64,000 bases of DNA from NCBI GenBank assembly GCA_016197205.1, contig JACPWG010000026.1, positions 1 through 64,000 of the forward strand, in the 5' to 3' direction. Below are positions 36,181-44,828 of the stretch, one piece after another. How positions within the stretch are numbered: the stretch's first letter is position 1; each line of letters opens with the position of its first letter. A program made the position numbers and the translations under genes. The notes under the pieces were generated by a model. It was not told the DNA's origin and made no database searches. It saw only the letters and a list, made by a program, of their open reading frames with translations. The DNA comes from Planctomycetota bacterium. GTDB taxonomy: Bacteria > Planctomycetota > MHYJ01 > WSZJ01 > JACPWG01.

Positions 36181-36843
36181 CTACGGCGTTTTCGGCAGGG
36201 CAAGGTCAAGTTTCATCTTCTCCAGCCGGTCTGTCTCCTCCACGGCCTTCACGATCGCCGAGAGGATCCGCTGGTTCTGCTCCTGGATGGTCATGGTGCG
36301 CGCGCGCTTGGCCTCCGCCAGAACGCCGAGCACCTCGTCCACGGCCTGGAAATAGGCCGACGGATTCGACCCCATCACGATCACGAGCCGGTAGTCCCGA
36401 GGCGCCTCCCGGAAGCCCTCGGGTCCGAACATGACGAGCCGCCGCCCCGTCTGCAGCGTCGCGCTCTTGCCGCTCTCCGCGTCGGACATCTTGAGGCTGC
36501 CCGTCTCGTCGTCGAAGTGAATGCGGGTGTTGAGGGAGTCTACCAACTGAGCCGGCGCCCAGCCCGATGCAAACTTGGTCGAGCTGATGAAACTGGCCTG
36601 ACCTCGGACCGTGACGCGGTAGAAGCTGGGCGGGAGCTGCTCGGCCGGATCAAAGACGCCTAGGTAATAGATCTGCTCGATGTCGTTGGAGGCCGTGCGA
36701 CCCAACACAAAAGTAGTCGCCGCGATCCCCGAGACCGTGCCCACGGCATACCCCTGGGGCGTACTGCAGCCCGCCGCAAGGGCGGAGAGGACGGCAAGGG
36801 TTGCGAAGCGGCAGCCAATGCGAGCGGGGCAGAGCGGCGGCAT
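36181..36843 (-). CDS. Small lipoprotein of unknown function
   Basis: ATG 36843 is preceded by GGGGAG at a suitable distance. The 220-residue protein has a signal with lipobox LAAGC (Cys26), then TPQGYAVGTVSGIAATTFVLG and a beta-rich body (YRVTVRGQASFISSTKFASGW, LNTRIHFDDETGSLKM, RRLVMFGPEGFREAPRDYRL). It ends in a helical tail (AKRARTMTIQEQNQRILSAI). No enzyme motif is seen. It lies 80 bp upstream of the giant lipoprotein gene on the same strand and may be its partner in the outer membrane; this is inferred from context only. Confidence 0.68.
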   Translation of the reverse strand: MPPLCPARIGCRFATLAVLSALAAGCSTPQGYAVGTVSGIAATTFVLGRTASNDIEQIYYLGVFDPAEQLPPSFYRVTVRGQASFISSTKFASGWAPAQLVDSLNTRIHFDDETGSLKMSDAESGKSATLQTGRRLVMFGPEGFREAPRDYRLVIVMGSNPSAYFQAVDEVLGVLAEAKRARTMTIQEQNQRILSAIVKAVEETDRLEKMKLDLALPKTP

Positions 36844-37028
36844 GGACTCACTCCCCGGCTGGAGTAAAGGAAACGAGGGGCGCGCCCCCGGGCCGACGAC
36901 CGATCGCCGGCTCATCGAACACACAGCAGCGAAGGGACTTGCGGGCAGCAGGCCGGCGCACTTGACACCCATCCGTGCCTTTCCGCGGGCAGATCGAACC
37001 CGAGTCGTGAGGGCCTGCGAAGCGGGCG

Positions 37029-37967
37029 CTAATCCGGGTCGAACATCAGATCCTCGGGGTAGTACCGCAGCTTGATGCCACCGCGACCGACGTTGTACAA
37101 GTCGTGGAGGTTGCCCACCTCACCCGTCGGCAGGAGGGCCCGATCGTCTCGATGAGTGTCGGCCCGGACCCATGCATCGAATTCGCGAAGGCCCTGGTAG
37201 CCGGCCTCGAAATGGGCGATCAGACGACGGTAGAGCTTCGGAAAGACGACGAGCTGTGCCAGGTCCGCCATCCCGTTCAATTGCAGCCGGCCCGTGCGCT
37301 TCAGGCTCTCCTGCGGCCAGAAACCCTTCCCGGCAGCCCGAGCCGCCTTCACGAGTTTGCGCATGTGCCGAATCAGGTCGATCGGCATCGTCGAATACAG
37401 TTCGGCGTACGCAAGACCCTCGCGAATCAACAGGGCGTTCACGCTGGAGTCGAGGCGCGCCTCGTCCACGACCACCTGTTGCCCATCGCTCAAACCCCTT
37501 GCCGGTTCACCGGGGTGGACCTGGGCCAAGATCCGACCGTTGCTCTCGATACCGATGGCGAAGATATGCCCTCGCACGGGATGGTGCTGCGCCTTCTTGA
37601 CGTTGTTCGGCTGGGTCGGCCAGAACTGCACGCTGCCAAAGCCCAGCTTCGCCAGCATCTTGTCGCGGGCGGCCTCGGCGAATTGAGGGTTTTGGTGCTG
37701 GCCGTGGAAGTGCGTTTCCAGGGCGTCGATGCCCTCGAAGCGGACACTGTAATTGCCGAGGTGCTTTCGCTCCGCGGCCCGCCCCTGGAGCCGCTTGAGG
37801 CTCTGCACCAGACCGTCGTCGTCCGGCAGGATGTTGACCGTGTCTCCGTCCGGCTGCGGACCATTCCTGGGCAGATCGGGATATAGGATATAGAAGGAGC
37901 CCTTTATGAGCGTATAGCGGGGCCTGCGGATGTTGCTCGTCACCGTCGCCTCCTCGTAGTTAGCCAT
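37029..37967 (-). CDS. SNase-like (thermonuclease fold) domain protein
   Basis: The 312-residue protein has a staphylococcal-nuclease-like core. Visible elements are PDGDTVNIL (39-47), NYSVRFEGIDALETH (72-86, where Arg76 and Glu84 take the places of catalytic Arg and Glu), a strand with GHIFAIG, and GLAYAELYST. The FWPQES segment and a C-terminal extension are atypical. The core DGDT and IDALE motifs are kept, so nuclease activity is possible, but a binding role is equally so. No signal peptide is visible, although such nucleases are often secreted. ATG 37967 is chosen; GTG 37973 is nearly as good. It follows the GMC flavoenzyme gene by 18 bp, so both are in one operon. Confidence 0.75.
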   Translation of the reverse strand: MANYEEATVTSNIRRPRYTLIKGSFYILYPDLPRNGPQPDGDTVNILPDDDGLVQSLKRLQGRAAERKHLGNYSVRFEGIDALETHFHGQHQNPQFAEAARDKMLAKLGFGSVQFWPTQPNNVKKAQHHPVRGHIFAIGIESNGRILAQVHPGEPARGLSDGQQVVVDEARLDSSVNALLIREGLAYAELYSTMPIDLIRHMRKLVKAARAAGKGFWPQESLKRTGRLQLNGMADLAQLVVFPKLYRRLIAHFEAGYQGLREFDAWVRADTHRDDRALLPTGEVGNLHDLYNVGRGGIKLRYYPEDLMFDPD

Positions 37968-37985
37968 GCCCACCGAGAGTTCGTT

Positions 37986-39746
37986 TCACACCCCCTTGGC
38001 GAGGTTCGCCGCGGTGCGCAGCGCCAATGCCGCCAGGGTCAGGGTCGGATTTGCCGTTCCGGAGGTCGTGAAAACGCTGGAACCGGCAACGTACAGGTTC
38101 GGCACGTCGTGCGACCGGCCGTCGGCATTGACGACGGAGGTCTTCGGGTCATCCCCCATGCGACAGGTCCCCATGATGTGCGCGGCGGTATTGAATTTCT
38201 TCTTCCATTCAAGCTCCTCGATCGCGCTCTGGTCGATACCCGGGATGCCGCGGGCAAGGGCGAGGGCAAGCTCATGGCCCTTGCGGAGGCCGTCGTAGGT
38301 GTAGTTGCCTACTTTGAAGTGCAGCTCCGGCCGCGGAATACCGTAGCTGTCCCGAAGGTTGTTCGAGAGCTCGACGCGGTTGGCCTCGTCCGGAAGCATC
38401 TCGGTCGAGAAACCGATCCTCACGAGCCGGCTGAGGGTGTCCTCGAGCCCATGGTGGAGCGGCTTGCCGAACGTGTTTTTGGCCAGGAGGTTCGCAAGTA
38501 CGTCCGAAATCGAGCGGCCTGGCGCGCGTCCGGCTCCGTCGTTGCCCACCGTCATGCGGATCGCGCTGTGCTTCCCTCGGAACGGACCGTCGCGGAAGAC
38601 TTCGATCGACGCCAGACTCTGGGGACCTCGGAAGGGATAGAGAGGCCTGGGGAAAAACAGGGTTATGTCGTCCTGCAGATGGTCCATGAGGTAGGACCCA
38701 ACCCGCTCGCTGGAGTTCGCGACATTGGAAAGCAGGAGGAGCTTGGGCGTCTCGATGGCATTCGCCGCCACGACGATGGTCTTGGCGGTGACCACGCGCT
38801 CCGCGTCGATATCGTCGGAGTCCCACCGCTTGTAGAAGACCTGCGTGACAAGCGCGGGATTGTCCGCGTCGCGGGCGAGTCGAGTGACCACCGTTGCCTC
38901 TTGGAGCACCACTCCCAGACGAAGCGCCTGGCGCAGATGCACGGAGGCGTCGTACTTTGCCCCTATCGGGCAGAGAGGAATGCAATTGGAATTCCCCTCG
39001 CACGCGGGCCGCTCCTCGAAGCTGGGATCCGGCCTGTAGGCCCGGGACGTCCTCGCCTGCGGCGTGTGGAAGACCCGAACGGGGAGAAGGTGACCCTCGA
39101 GTTCGACGACCTGCTTGTTCAACTCCGCCCCCATTTGGGCATCCCCGGAACTGAAGACGATCGGGGACATCGGGAAGGGTTGGCTCCGCTTGCCGAGGTG
39201 CTGCTCCATCGACTTCCCGAATACTCTGGTGATCGGGTCGCGCCACTCCTCCGTGTCCCCGGACACGCCGAGGTGCCGCTCCGCCTCGAGGTAGAAGGGT
39301 TCGAGCGTGTCGTAGGTGATGGCTTTGGGCCAGTCCTCGCCGACGCCATAGACCTCCTTCAGACGGAAGTCGTTGGGTACGAATCGGGGCGTGTTCCCGC
39401 GCCAGCTCCACGTCGAGCCGCCGACCTGGCGCAGATACTGCGCCTTGAAGAGATCGGGCCCGCGCTGGTCGAAATACTTGGGCCCTCCCGCTTGTTCCGC
39501 GACCGCGTCAGGGACCGGCGCGTACTGGCGGCTCGCCAGCTTCGCATAGGGCGCATGCATGTCTCCTCGATTCACATTCGCGAGCATTGCGGAGTGGAAC
39601 TCGCGACGTTGAGCATGGTCCAACCCGTTTTTTCCCGCCTCCAGGATCAGGAGTTTGCAGCCGGGCTTCTCACTGACGATTTTCCAGGCCACCAGCGCTC
39701 CGGCCACTCCGGAGCCGATCACGATCACGTCGTAGTCGTAGGCCAT
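37986..39746 (-). CDS. GMC-family FAD-dependent oxidoreductase (large subunit)
   Basis: GGAGGGGG precedes ATG 39746. The 586-residue protein has the FAD-binding GSGVAG loop (11-16) and the usual GMC blocks: GGSTWSWRGNTPRF, a Cys-containing GNSNCIPLCPIGAK segment, and the C-terminal active-site part with His523 in AAHIMGTCRMGDDP and Asn566 in SGTANPTL. It should oxidise an alcohol or sugar, passing electrons from FAD to a carrier. The Cys-rich segment and a small-subunit gene 13 bp upstream place it with gluconate- or sorbitol-type dehydrogenases, not single-chain oxidases. Unlike most of those it has no Tat signal, so it is probably cytoplasmic. The substrate is unknown. Confidence 0.9.
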   Translation of the reverse strand: MAYDYDVIVIGSGVAGALVAWKIVSEKPGCKLLILEAGKNGLDHAQRREFHSAMLANVNRGDMHAPYAKLASRQYAPVPDAVAEQAGGPKYFDQRGPDLFKAQYLRQVGGSTWSWRGNTPRFVPNDFRLKEVYGVGEDWPKAITYDTLEPFYLEAERHLGVSGDTEEWRDPITRVFGKSMEQHLGKRSQPFPMSPIVFSSGDAQMGAELNKQVVELEGHLLPVRVFHTPQARTSRAYRPDPSFEERPACEGNSNCIPLCPIGAKYDASVHLRQALRLGVVLQEATVVTRLARDADNPALVTQVFYKRWDSDDIDAERVVTAKTIVVAANAIETPKLLLLSNVANSSERVGSYLMDHLQDDITLFFPRPLYPFRGPQSLASIEVFRDGPFRGKHSAIRMTVGNDGAGRAPGRSISDVLANLLAKNTFGKPLHHGLEDTLSRLVRIGFSTEMLPDEANRVELSNNLRDSYGIPRPELHFKVGNYTYDGLRKGHELALALARGIPGIDQSAIEELEWKKKFNTAAHIMGTCRMGDDPKTSVVNADGRSHDVPNLYVAGSSVFTTSGTANPTLTLAALALRTAANLAKGV

Positions 39747-39759
39747 GACCCCCTCCGAA

Positions 39760-40200
39760 CTAGGAATTGTGCGGCGGTTTTGCCCAGTAACCGTGGCGAC
39801 CGAAGGAAAATGCCGGCGGATGCGCGTCGATCAGCCGCCAGAGGAGCCCGCGTTCGAAATGACCGGCCAGGATGGGCGCCTTATTTGCCGGGTTGGGGTC
39901 GTTGAAGAGTGACAATAGCCAGATCGTGACGATCTGGCGAGCGGCCACGGCCAGGGCAGCTTTCGCAGTCAGCTCGACGTTGAGGGCGGCAAGTGGGTCC
40001 GCCTCGCGGATGTTTTCGTAATACAGCTTGCAAAGCTCGCCAATCTCTGCCCCGTACAGCGGCTCGAGCCTCTGCAAGTAGTCCTCGCCGAGAAGCGGAT
40101 CGAGGTCCTCGAAGCCGGTCAACAACGCCGAGAGCTTGAGAAACACCTCGCGCTTGTCGGTCCCGAGGAATGGGTCAGCGGAGACTGTACTTCCATTCAC
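39760..40200 (-). CDS. Small subunit of a GMC dehydrogenase (FAD-SLDH / gluconate dehydrogenase subunit 3-like)
   Basis: GTG 40200 follows GGGAGGTA. The 146-residue protein matches the small-subunit family of membrane sorbitol and gluconate dehydrogenases: FLKLSALLTGFEDLDPLLGEDYL, a helical middle (LCKLYYENIREADP), and the closing ARQIVTIWLLSLFND then HGYWAKPP. Such subunits pair with the GMC flavoprotein, whose gene starts 13 bp downstream. The usual Tat signal is missing, in agreement with the large subunit. It is the first gene of the block running to 31235; its promoter should lie in 40201-40658. Confidence 0.8.
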   Translation of the reverse strand: MNGSTVSADPFLGTDKREVFLKLSALLTGFEDLDPLLGEDYLQRLEPLYGAEIGELCKLYYENIREADPLAALNVELTAKAALAVAARQIVTIWLLSLFNDPNPANKAPILAGHFERGLLWRLIDAHPPAFSFGRHGYWAKPPHNS

Positions 40201-40658
40201 AGCCTACCTCCCAAGCAAACTGAGGATCCGGATCGATCCGTCCGCTCCCCAAGCTACCCCAAACTCACTGCGCTCAGAGAATGGACACCAAAGCGAGAAC
40301 CCTTTCGGCACGCGACAGCCGGCACAACCCCTGAGTTCCACCCTGCTTCGATCATGCGGTTCACCCCGATCACTTTCCCAGCAGCGCAAGGGTTCCGTGG
40401 CGACGCTATACACAACAACCGTGCCCGAAAAAGGCTGCTCGGGCGAAATCGCACAATAAGCGGCAGCCATTCGTCTTAGGGGATCGAAGGACCCCGAACA
40501 CGTCGCTGCCCAACCGGGTTCACCCTCAAGCGGACTTGAGGGTGTCAAGTTCCGAAGGGGCCCTTGCGTTGGCGCCGAATCGAGATGTGAGCCTGCCGGC
40601 CATTCGACAAGGAGGGAGGGGAAGAACATCGAAACGGTGATGCAAGTAAGAGCGGCGC
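40201..40658. other. Intergenic region upstream of the GMC operon
   Basis: No gene is seen. A perfect 10-bp inverted repeat CACCCTCAAG-CGGA-CTTGAGGGTG lies at 40521-40544. It may end the small gene that stops at 40659 or act as an operator for the GMC operon. A TTGACA on the minus strand (40548-40543) touches it but lacks a good -10. Confidence 0.45.
40521..40544. promoter_or_regulatory. Perfect 10-bp palindrome with 4-nt loop
   Basis: CACCCTCAAG and CTTGAGGGTG pair exactly. No T-run follows on the minus strand, so an intrinsic terminator is doubtful and an operator or attenuating hairpin is as likely. Confidence 0.4.
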
Positions 40659-40886
40659 TCAAGTCGAGCTGTCGGACCCCGGAATGGATCGATCGTTCGG
40701 AGGTAGCGCAGGCCTCTCCCGCGGCAGCGCCCCCGATCGCCACGCGAGTCGGATCATCTCCTCCAGCCAGGCGAGGCGCTGCTCGGGCGTGGCCGACAGC
40801 CAGAGGTCCAGGTGGTCGGCGCGGCTGTCCTCCCAGTCGACTCGCCATGAATCGCAAACCTCTTTCGTTTCTTCAGGCTCCGCCAT
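40659..40886 (-). CDS. Small helical partner of the nucleotidyltransferase
   Basis: ATG 40886 lies inside the 3' end of the nucleotidyltransferase gene with GGGAGGTG upstream (overlap about 14 nt), so translation is coupled. The 75-residue protein is acidic and helical, with a conserved-looking core WRVDWEDSRADHLDLWLSA and PEQRLAWLEEMIRLAWRSGAL. Small proteins with this W..SR...L..WL and RL.WLEE pattern are, as far as I recall, found beside DUF6036-type nucleotidyltransferases. The pair looks like a two-gene toxin-antitoxin-type or regulatory module; the roles are unproven. Confidence 0.65.
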   Translation of the reverse strand: MAEPEETKEVCDSWRVDWEDSRADHLDLWLSATPEQRLAWLEEMIRLAWRSGALPRERPALPPNDRSIPGSDSST

Positions 40887-41385
40887 GTCCACCTCCCCGC
40901 CGCCGTTCGATCGCCTCCAGCGCCCCGATATCCGACAGGTCTTGCGGCCGGCCGGCCTGACGCTTCAACTCAACGAGATCGCGAATGGACGCGATCCGGA
41001 TCGGAACGCCGCCCATGGGCAACAGCAACGACCGGCTCCAGAGCCCGTCGAACGGCATCGGGTGCTCGGCGAAGATGTCCACGACAAGCATCGGGTTGAG
41101 AGGATTCCAAAAGGTGAAAACGCGCATACCCTTTTCGCGGATCCAACCGGCACGAACTGTCGAATCGGCGAAGAGGCGCGGGTCCACGGGGGCGCGCGCC
41201 CGCAGTCCCAACCCGAGCATCGCCTCCACGGCCGCGGTCGCGGGGAGAGGGTCGAGGTCCACGATCAGATCCAAGTTGGCCGTCAGGCGCGCATGGCCGT
41301 GCAAGACGACCGCAACGCCGCCCACAACGACGTAGCGCACTTGGCCGCGATTCAGGGCCTCGAAGACCGGCTCCAAGAAGGACAT
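40873..41385 (-). CDS. Nucleotidyltransferase of the DUF6036/AbiEii-like class
   Basis: The 170-residue protein has the nucleotidyltransferase N-terminus: VRYVVVGGVAVVLHGHARLTANLDLIVDLDP, with the VGG loop at 21-23, an NLDL strand in place of the usual T.DIDL, and Asp39/Asp43 as metal ligands. The second half carries MRVFTFWNPLNPMLVVDIFAE (third acidic strand) and ends in a helix with RIASIRDLVELKRQAGR. This fits the DUF6036/AbiEii-like group. Its downstream gene overlaps it by 14 nt. Such pairs resemble toxin-antitoxin systems, but neither toxicity nor substrate can be read from sequence. Confidence 0.8.
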   Translation of the reverse strand: MSFLEPVFEALNRGQVRYVVVGGVAVVLHGHARLTANLDLIVDLDPLPATAAVEAMLGLGLRARAPVDPRLFADSTVRAGWIREKGMRVFTFWNPLNPMLVVDIFAEHPMPFDGLWSRSLLLPMGGVPIRIASIRDLVELKRQAGRPQDLSDIGALEAIERRRGGGHGGA

Positions 41386-41730
41386 CTCGCTACGCTCTTG
41401 AGAAAGAAGCCTCTCGCGCCCCGCTTGCTCCGCGGTCCATGCCCCTGCCGGTCAACGCCCCGCCTGAAGGCAGAACTACGAACGGGTGCCTCGGCATTCC
41501 AGGACCGTCTCCGCGCGTGGTCAACCGGCCACGCGACTCCCGCGGCGCGTGAAGGGGACGAGGGAGTTTCGGCACCGCGAGCACCGGCCAAGCTCACTCA
41601 TTGTACTCTCCATGCTCGCCGCCGAGCAACACCGGCTTGGCGCGCGCCGGAAGTCCCGCTCGGGAAGTCGAACGCCTGCCGCGGAACATCCGTGCGGCAG
41701 CGCGAAGCTGCCGGGACCCGAAAACGCCCC
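41386..41730. other. Intergenic region, one degenerate repeat
   Basis: No gene is supported. At 41459-41488 a CCGCCTGAAGGC then ACTACGAAC stretch resembles one arm of the MITE at 54097-54227 and may be a decayed half copy. Confidence 0.4.
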
Positions 41731-44298
41731 TCACCGCGCCTCGACCTCCGCCGCCGCGCCCCCTCCAACCTCGCGCAGGATGACGCGCAGCCCTGCTCCC
41801 GCGGCCGGCACGCCGGCTAGCGGAAGTTCGACCGCGCGGCCTTCGCCCGGCACGAACGACCCGAGGTCCTGCTCCGCCACTCGCCCGCCGGGCATTGCAT
41901 AGTGCGCACGAAGCGTGAGCCGGCGGTCCGACCGATTCGTCACCACGCCGACGATCGCGGCCGCCCCGGCTCCGCCGCCGCCTCCCGGACGGATCGCAAG
42001 GGCCGCTTCGAGCACCGATCGGGCGTTCACCGCAATCGTTCGGGTCGTTTCCAGTCGGCGATCGCCGAAACGTCCGGTGACCCGCACTCGCACCTCGCGC
42101 GTCGGCTCCGAGCCGGGGGCCACCCACACCCGAAACCCTACACGATCGCCCGCGGGGACCGCGCGCGCAGGCGCCTCCGCAAGCTCGCCGCCGGCAAGGA
42201 GAGCGACGGTCAGGTCCTCGAGCACTCCCGGCAACTCGTTCACCAGGCTGAGTTCGAGCGCGCTCGGACGGTCGATCAGGTCCAGGCGCGGTTCCGCCGG
42301 CTCGAACCGCAGCCGGGGCTTGAGCGCGCGCCGGTCCACGTCGAAGAGCAGGAACGGCCCGGCCTCCGCCGGAAGCGCCGCCCGCCCACCCCGTGCTTCG
42401 ACGCCGCTCGTGCGCCGAAGCAGCGTACGACCGCGCGCGTCGAACACTCGAAGCGCCTCCCCCTCCGGCAGGGGCACCTCTCCCGCCTCCCCTTCGCGCC
42501 AGCAGACCACGTCCACACGCGCCGGGTGCACGAACACGTACTCCCGCAGGCCCGGCCGGTCCAGGACCACGCCGTCCGACAGCGTTGAGCCCGTCACGGC
42601 CAGGAGCAAGAGCCGCAGGCCATGGAAGGCGTCCGTGGGGTCGCCGAGCGCATCGAAGAGCGGGCCCGCAAGCACCCTCGTCTCCGGTCCCGTCGGCTTC
42701 TCAGACACCGGCACCAGGAGCGCGCGCGCCCCGGCCGCGTATGCTTCGCAGCCGAGCCGCACCCATGCGCCCGCGTCGGACGCGGGCACCGCACGCAACA
42801 CGGCCTGGACCTCGAGGCCCCGCACCGCGGCGGCCGCAAGCTCGACCGGCTTCGCGGCAGGCAATTCGAAGGAGCGGAAGCCGCCGGCCCCCAGCGCCTC
42901 CGCCAGCAGCACGGACTCGACCGGTCCGGTCCGTCCCGCGAGGCCGCAGGCAAGCCGTGGATCGACCGATCGAACCGCGGCTGCGAGCGCGGCCGCCTGT
43001 TCGAGGCCGTCGCCGGGCACCGCTTCACCACCATCCACGCAGGCCACCGCATCGAGGCAATCGGACCAGCCGCCGCGGAGCGCGGACAGCAGCGCCGTCA
43101 CCGCTTCGCCTGGAAGTCCCGCCGCCCCATGCGTGGGGACGCCGCGGCCGAGTCCCGCTCCAGCCCCCGTCACCGCCGGCCGGCTCGCGGGCAGCGACCG
43201 CCCGCCCGCACGAACCATTCCCACGCGCCGAAGGCCGCCCCGTCGCCCAGTGTGCGTCGCAGCAGGCATCTTCCCGCGGCCGAGCGGCGCGCCCTGGATC
43301 GGCACCAGGAGCGTGCCCGCGCCCCACGCGCGAGCCAGCCGCTCGAAATCGGGCGAGGAGGAGAACGCCCCAGGGCCGTCCACCACAAACCCGCCGATCC
43401 GCCCGACCTCCCCCGCCTCGCCGGGCTCGCCCGGCAGCACGCCGAGCCGAATCCGGCGCGCGCCGACTTCGCCGGAGGGACCGGTCAGGGAGAGCCGCAG
43501 CTCCCTGCCGCCGCTGAAGTCCAAGGGCAGGGACGCGGAGGCGGAGAGGCCGCCGTCCGGACCGACGCGCACGGCGCGCGAACCGAGGTCGCTCGCCGCA
43601 TCCGACCAGCCCCAGGAGAGGACGTGGTCCCCCGCGGAAAGCCCCCGCGCCCGGAGGTCGAGCACGGGCCGCGCCCCCTCCGGAAAGAGCCGCTGCGCCG
43701 TCCCTCCCAGCCGGACTTCGAGCCGGGCGCTTTCCAGGAACTCAAGGTCGTCGAACCAGACCCGCGCGCCGAGGTCCCCGTGGACGACGCGCAGTTCGAG
43801 CAGCGCGGCGGCGGCCCGCAACGGCGCGCGCTCCAGCTCCAACTCCTGCCGGGTCCAGGGGTGCTCGCCGACCAGCGGGCCCGTCACGGACTCCCCGAGG
43901 ACGAAGCCCTTCGCGTCGAGCCAGACGACGGCGATCGACGCCGAGCCCGCGGACAGTCCGACGGCGCGCGTCCAACCGGCGACCAGGTAGGCGCGCTCGG
44001 GCGAGACGGGAATCGACGGCCGGCGCCGTAGCACAGCGCCGGCCCCGTTCGGCTCGATGCGGATCGCGGCCTCCCCCGCGTGACGTTCGGCGCGATCGGG
44101 GAAGGCCACGCGTGCGAGCCGTGGATGCTCGGCGTCGTGGAGGGGAACCCAATGGTCCGGGAGTCCGTCCTGGTCCACGTCCGCATCAAGACCATCGCGG
44201 AGCGTGTCCGCGCGCGCCGCCGCGCCGCCCCCACCGGCGAAGCCGACCCCGCCCGCTACGAGAACGGCGGCCAGCCGGGAGATCCAGTCTCGGCGCAT
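41731..44298 (-). CDS. Large exported beta-rich protein of unknown function
   Basis: The 855-residue protein starts (ATG 44298) with a signal peptide (ISRLAAVLVAGGVGFAGG then AAARA). The mature N-terminus carries a calcium-type DADVDQDGLPDHW motif and a jelly-roll-like domain (about 50-220) resembling carbohydrate-binding modules, with WFDDLEF near its end. The centre (about 340-560) looks like a TIM-barrel-type region; the C-terminus (about 640-855) is Ig-like strands (LSLVNELPGVLEDLTVALL, REVRVRVTGRFGDRR). The layout recalls secreted glycoside hydrolase-like proteins, but no catalytic pair is clear. It is monocistronic, divergent from the tsaB operon. Confidence 0.65.
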   Translation of the reverse strand: MRRDWISRLAAVLVAGGVGFAGGGGAAARADTLRDGLDADVDQDGLPDHWVPLHDAEHPRLARVAFPDRAERHAGEAAIRIEPNGAGAVLRRRPSIPVSPERAYLVAGWTRAVGLSAGSASIAVVWLDAKGFVLGESVTGPLVGEHPWTRQELELERAPLRAAAALLELRVVHGDLGARVWFDDLEFLESARLEVRLGGTAQRLFPEGARPVLDLRARGLSAGDHVLSWGWSDAASDLGSRAVRVGPDGGLSASASLPLDFSGGRELRLSLTGPSGEVGARRIRLGVLPGEPGEAGEVGRIGGFVVDGPGAFSSSPDFERLARAWGAGTLLVPIQGAPLGRGKMPAATHTGRRGGLRRVGMVRAGGRSLPASRPAVTGAGAGLGRGVPTHGAAGLPGEAVTALLSALRGGWSDCLDAVACVDGGEAVPGDGLEQAAALAAAVRSVDPRLACGLAGRTGPVESVLLAEALGAGGFRSFELPAAKPVELAAAAVRGLEVQAVLRAVPASDAGAWVRLGCEAYAAGARALLVPVSEKPTGPETRVLAGPLFDALGDPTDAFHGLRLLLLAVTGSTLSDGVVLDRPGLREYVFVHPARVDVVCWREGEAGEVPLPEGEALRVFDARGRTLLRRTSGVEARGGRAALPAEAGPFLLFDVDRRALKPRLRFEPAEPRLDLIDRPSALELSLVNELPGVLEDLTVALLAGGELAEAPARAVPAGDRVGFRVWVAPGSEPTREVRVRVTGRFGDRRLETTRTIAVNARSVLEAALAIRPGGGGGAGAAAIVGVVTNRSDRRLTLRAHYAMPGGRVAEQDLGSFVPGEGRAVELPLAGVPAAGAGLRVILREVGGGAAAEVEAR

Positions 44299-44580
44299 GC
44301 GGGAGCACCTCGCTTCAGTTGTCATCACCGGGGCCGTCGTTCGGCGCCCGCGCAAGAATTACTTTGCATTTTCGTCGATCGACCGATGCCTGGGGGCGCG
44401 GGCCCGAGGGCCCCGCCCCCGTCCGAGTCTGCGCATTTATTTTTGCGCGGGCGCCTAGCGGCGGCGCGTGCGACCGACCGGGGTCTCGCGGGCCGTGCGC
44501 TCGGACCTGGCCGGTTCAAGCACGCACCCCCCCTCCTCTTTCTTTCGGCAGTTCGGGGCCCCTGCCTTTGGCCCGTCTGC

Positions 44581-44610
44581 TTGACACTTTTCTTCCGATA
44601 ATGGTATAAA
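44581..44610 (+). promoter_or_regulatory. Sigma70-type promoter of the tsaB operon
   Basis: TTGACA (44581-44586), an 18-bp spacer and TATAAA (44605-44610) lie in a locally AT-rich patch. This is the best consensus promoter in the window. A start near 44617 gives a 5' leader of about 210 nt with a GC-rich hairpin repeat in it. Confidence 0.65.
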
Positions 44611-44676
44611 ATCAGACTTTGGGACGCCCCGATGCGGGTAGCCGCAACCAGATTCGAACGAGGGTGCTACACTTGT

Positions 44677-44740
44677 GGCACCCCTCAGCCCGCCTTCGCG
44701 GGCCGTAGCCCGCTTCGGTGGGCGAAGGCCCGACCCTCTC
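44677..44740 (+). repeat. GC-rich dispersed hairpin repeat, copy 1
   Basis: Starts GGCACCCCTCAGCCCGCC and continues with alternating GC-rich arms (CCTTCGCGGGC, GCCCGCTTCGG). It matches 60289-60348 over about 60 bp. Confidence 0.5.
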
Positions 44741-44828
44741 CGCTGCGAGGGGAGAGGGTGCCTATGCCTCCGCCTGCTTTGCGCCGATCGCGCAAATCGG
44801 GCGGAGGAATAGCACACTGGAGGCCGGA

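Larger units (their letters stand above)
44299..44828. other. Divergent region with the tsaB operon promoter and a GC-rich repeat
   Basis: No gene is supported. It holds the sigma70-type promoter at 44581-44610 and a hairpin-forming repeat (about 44677-44740) that recurs near 60289-60348. Confidence 0.5.

Noticed and set aside
40543-40548. Minus-strand TTGACA at the palindrome as the GMC operon promoter
   Set aside because: The hexamer 17 bp away (GGGTGA) does not resemble a -10 box; kept only as a palindrome.
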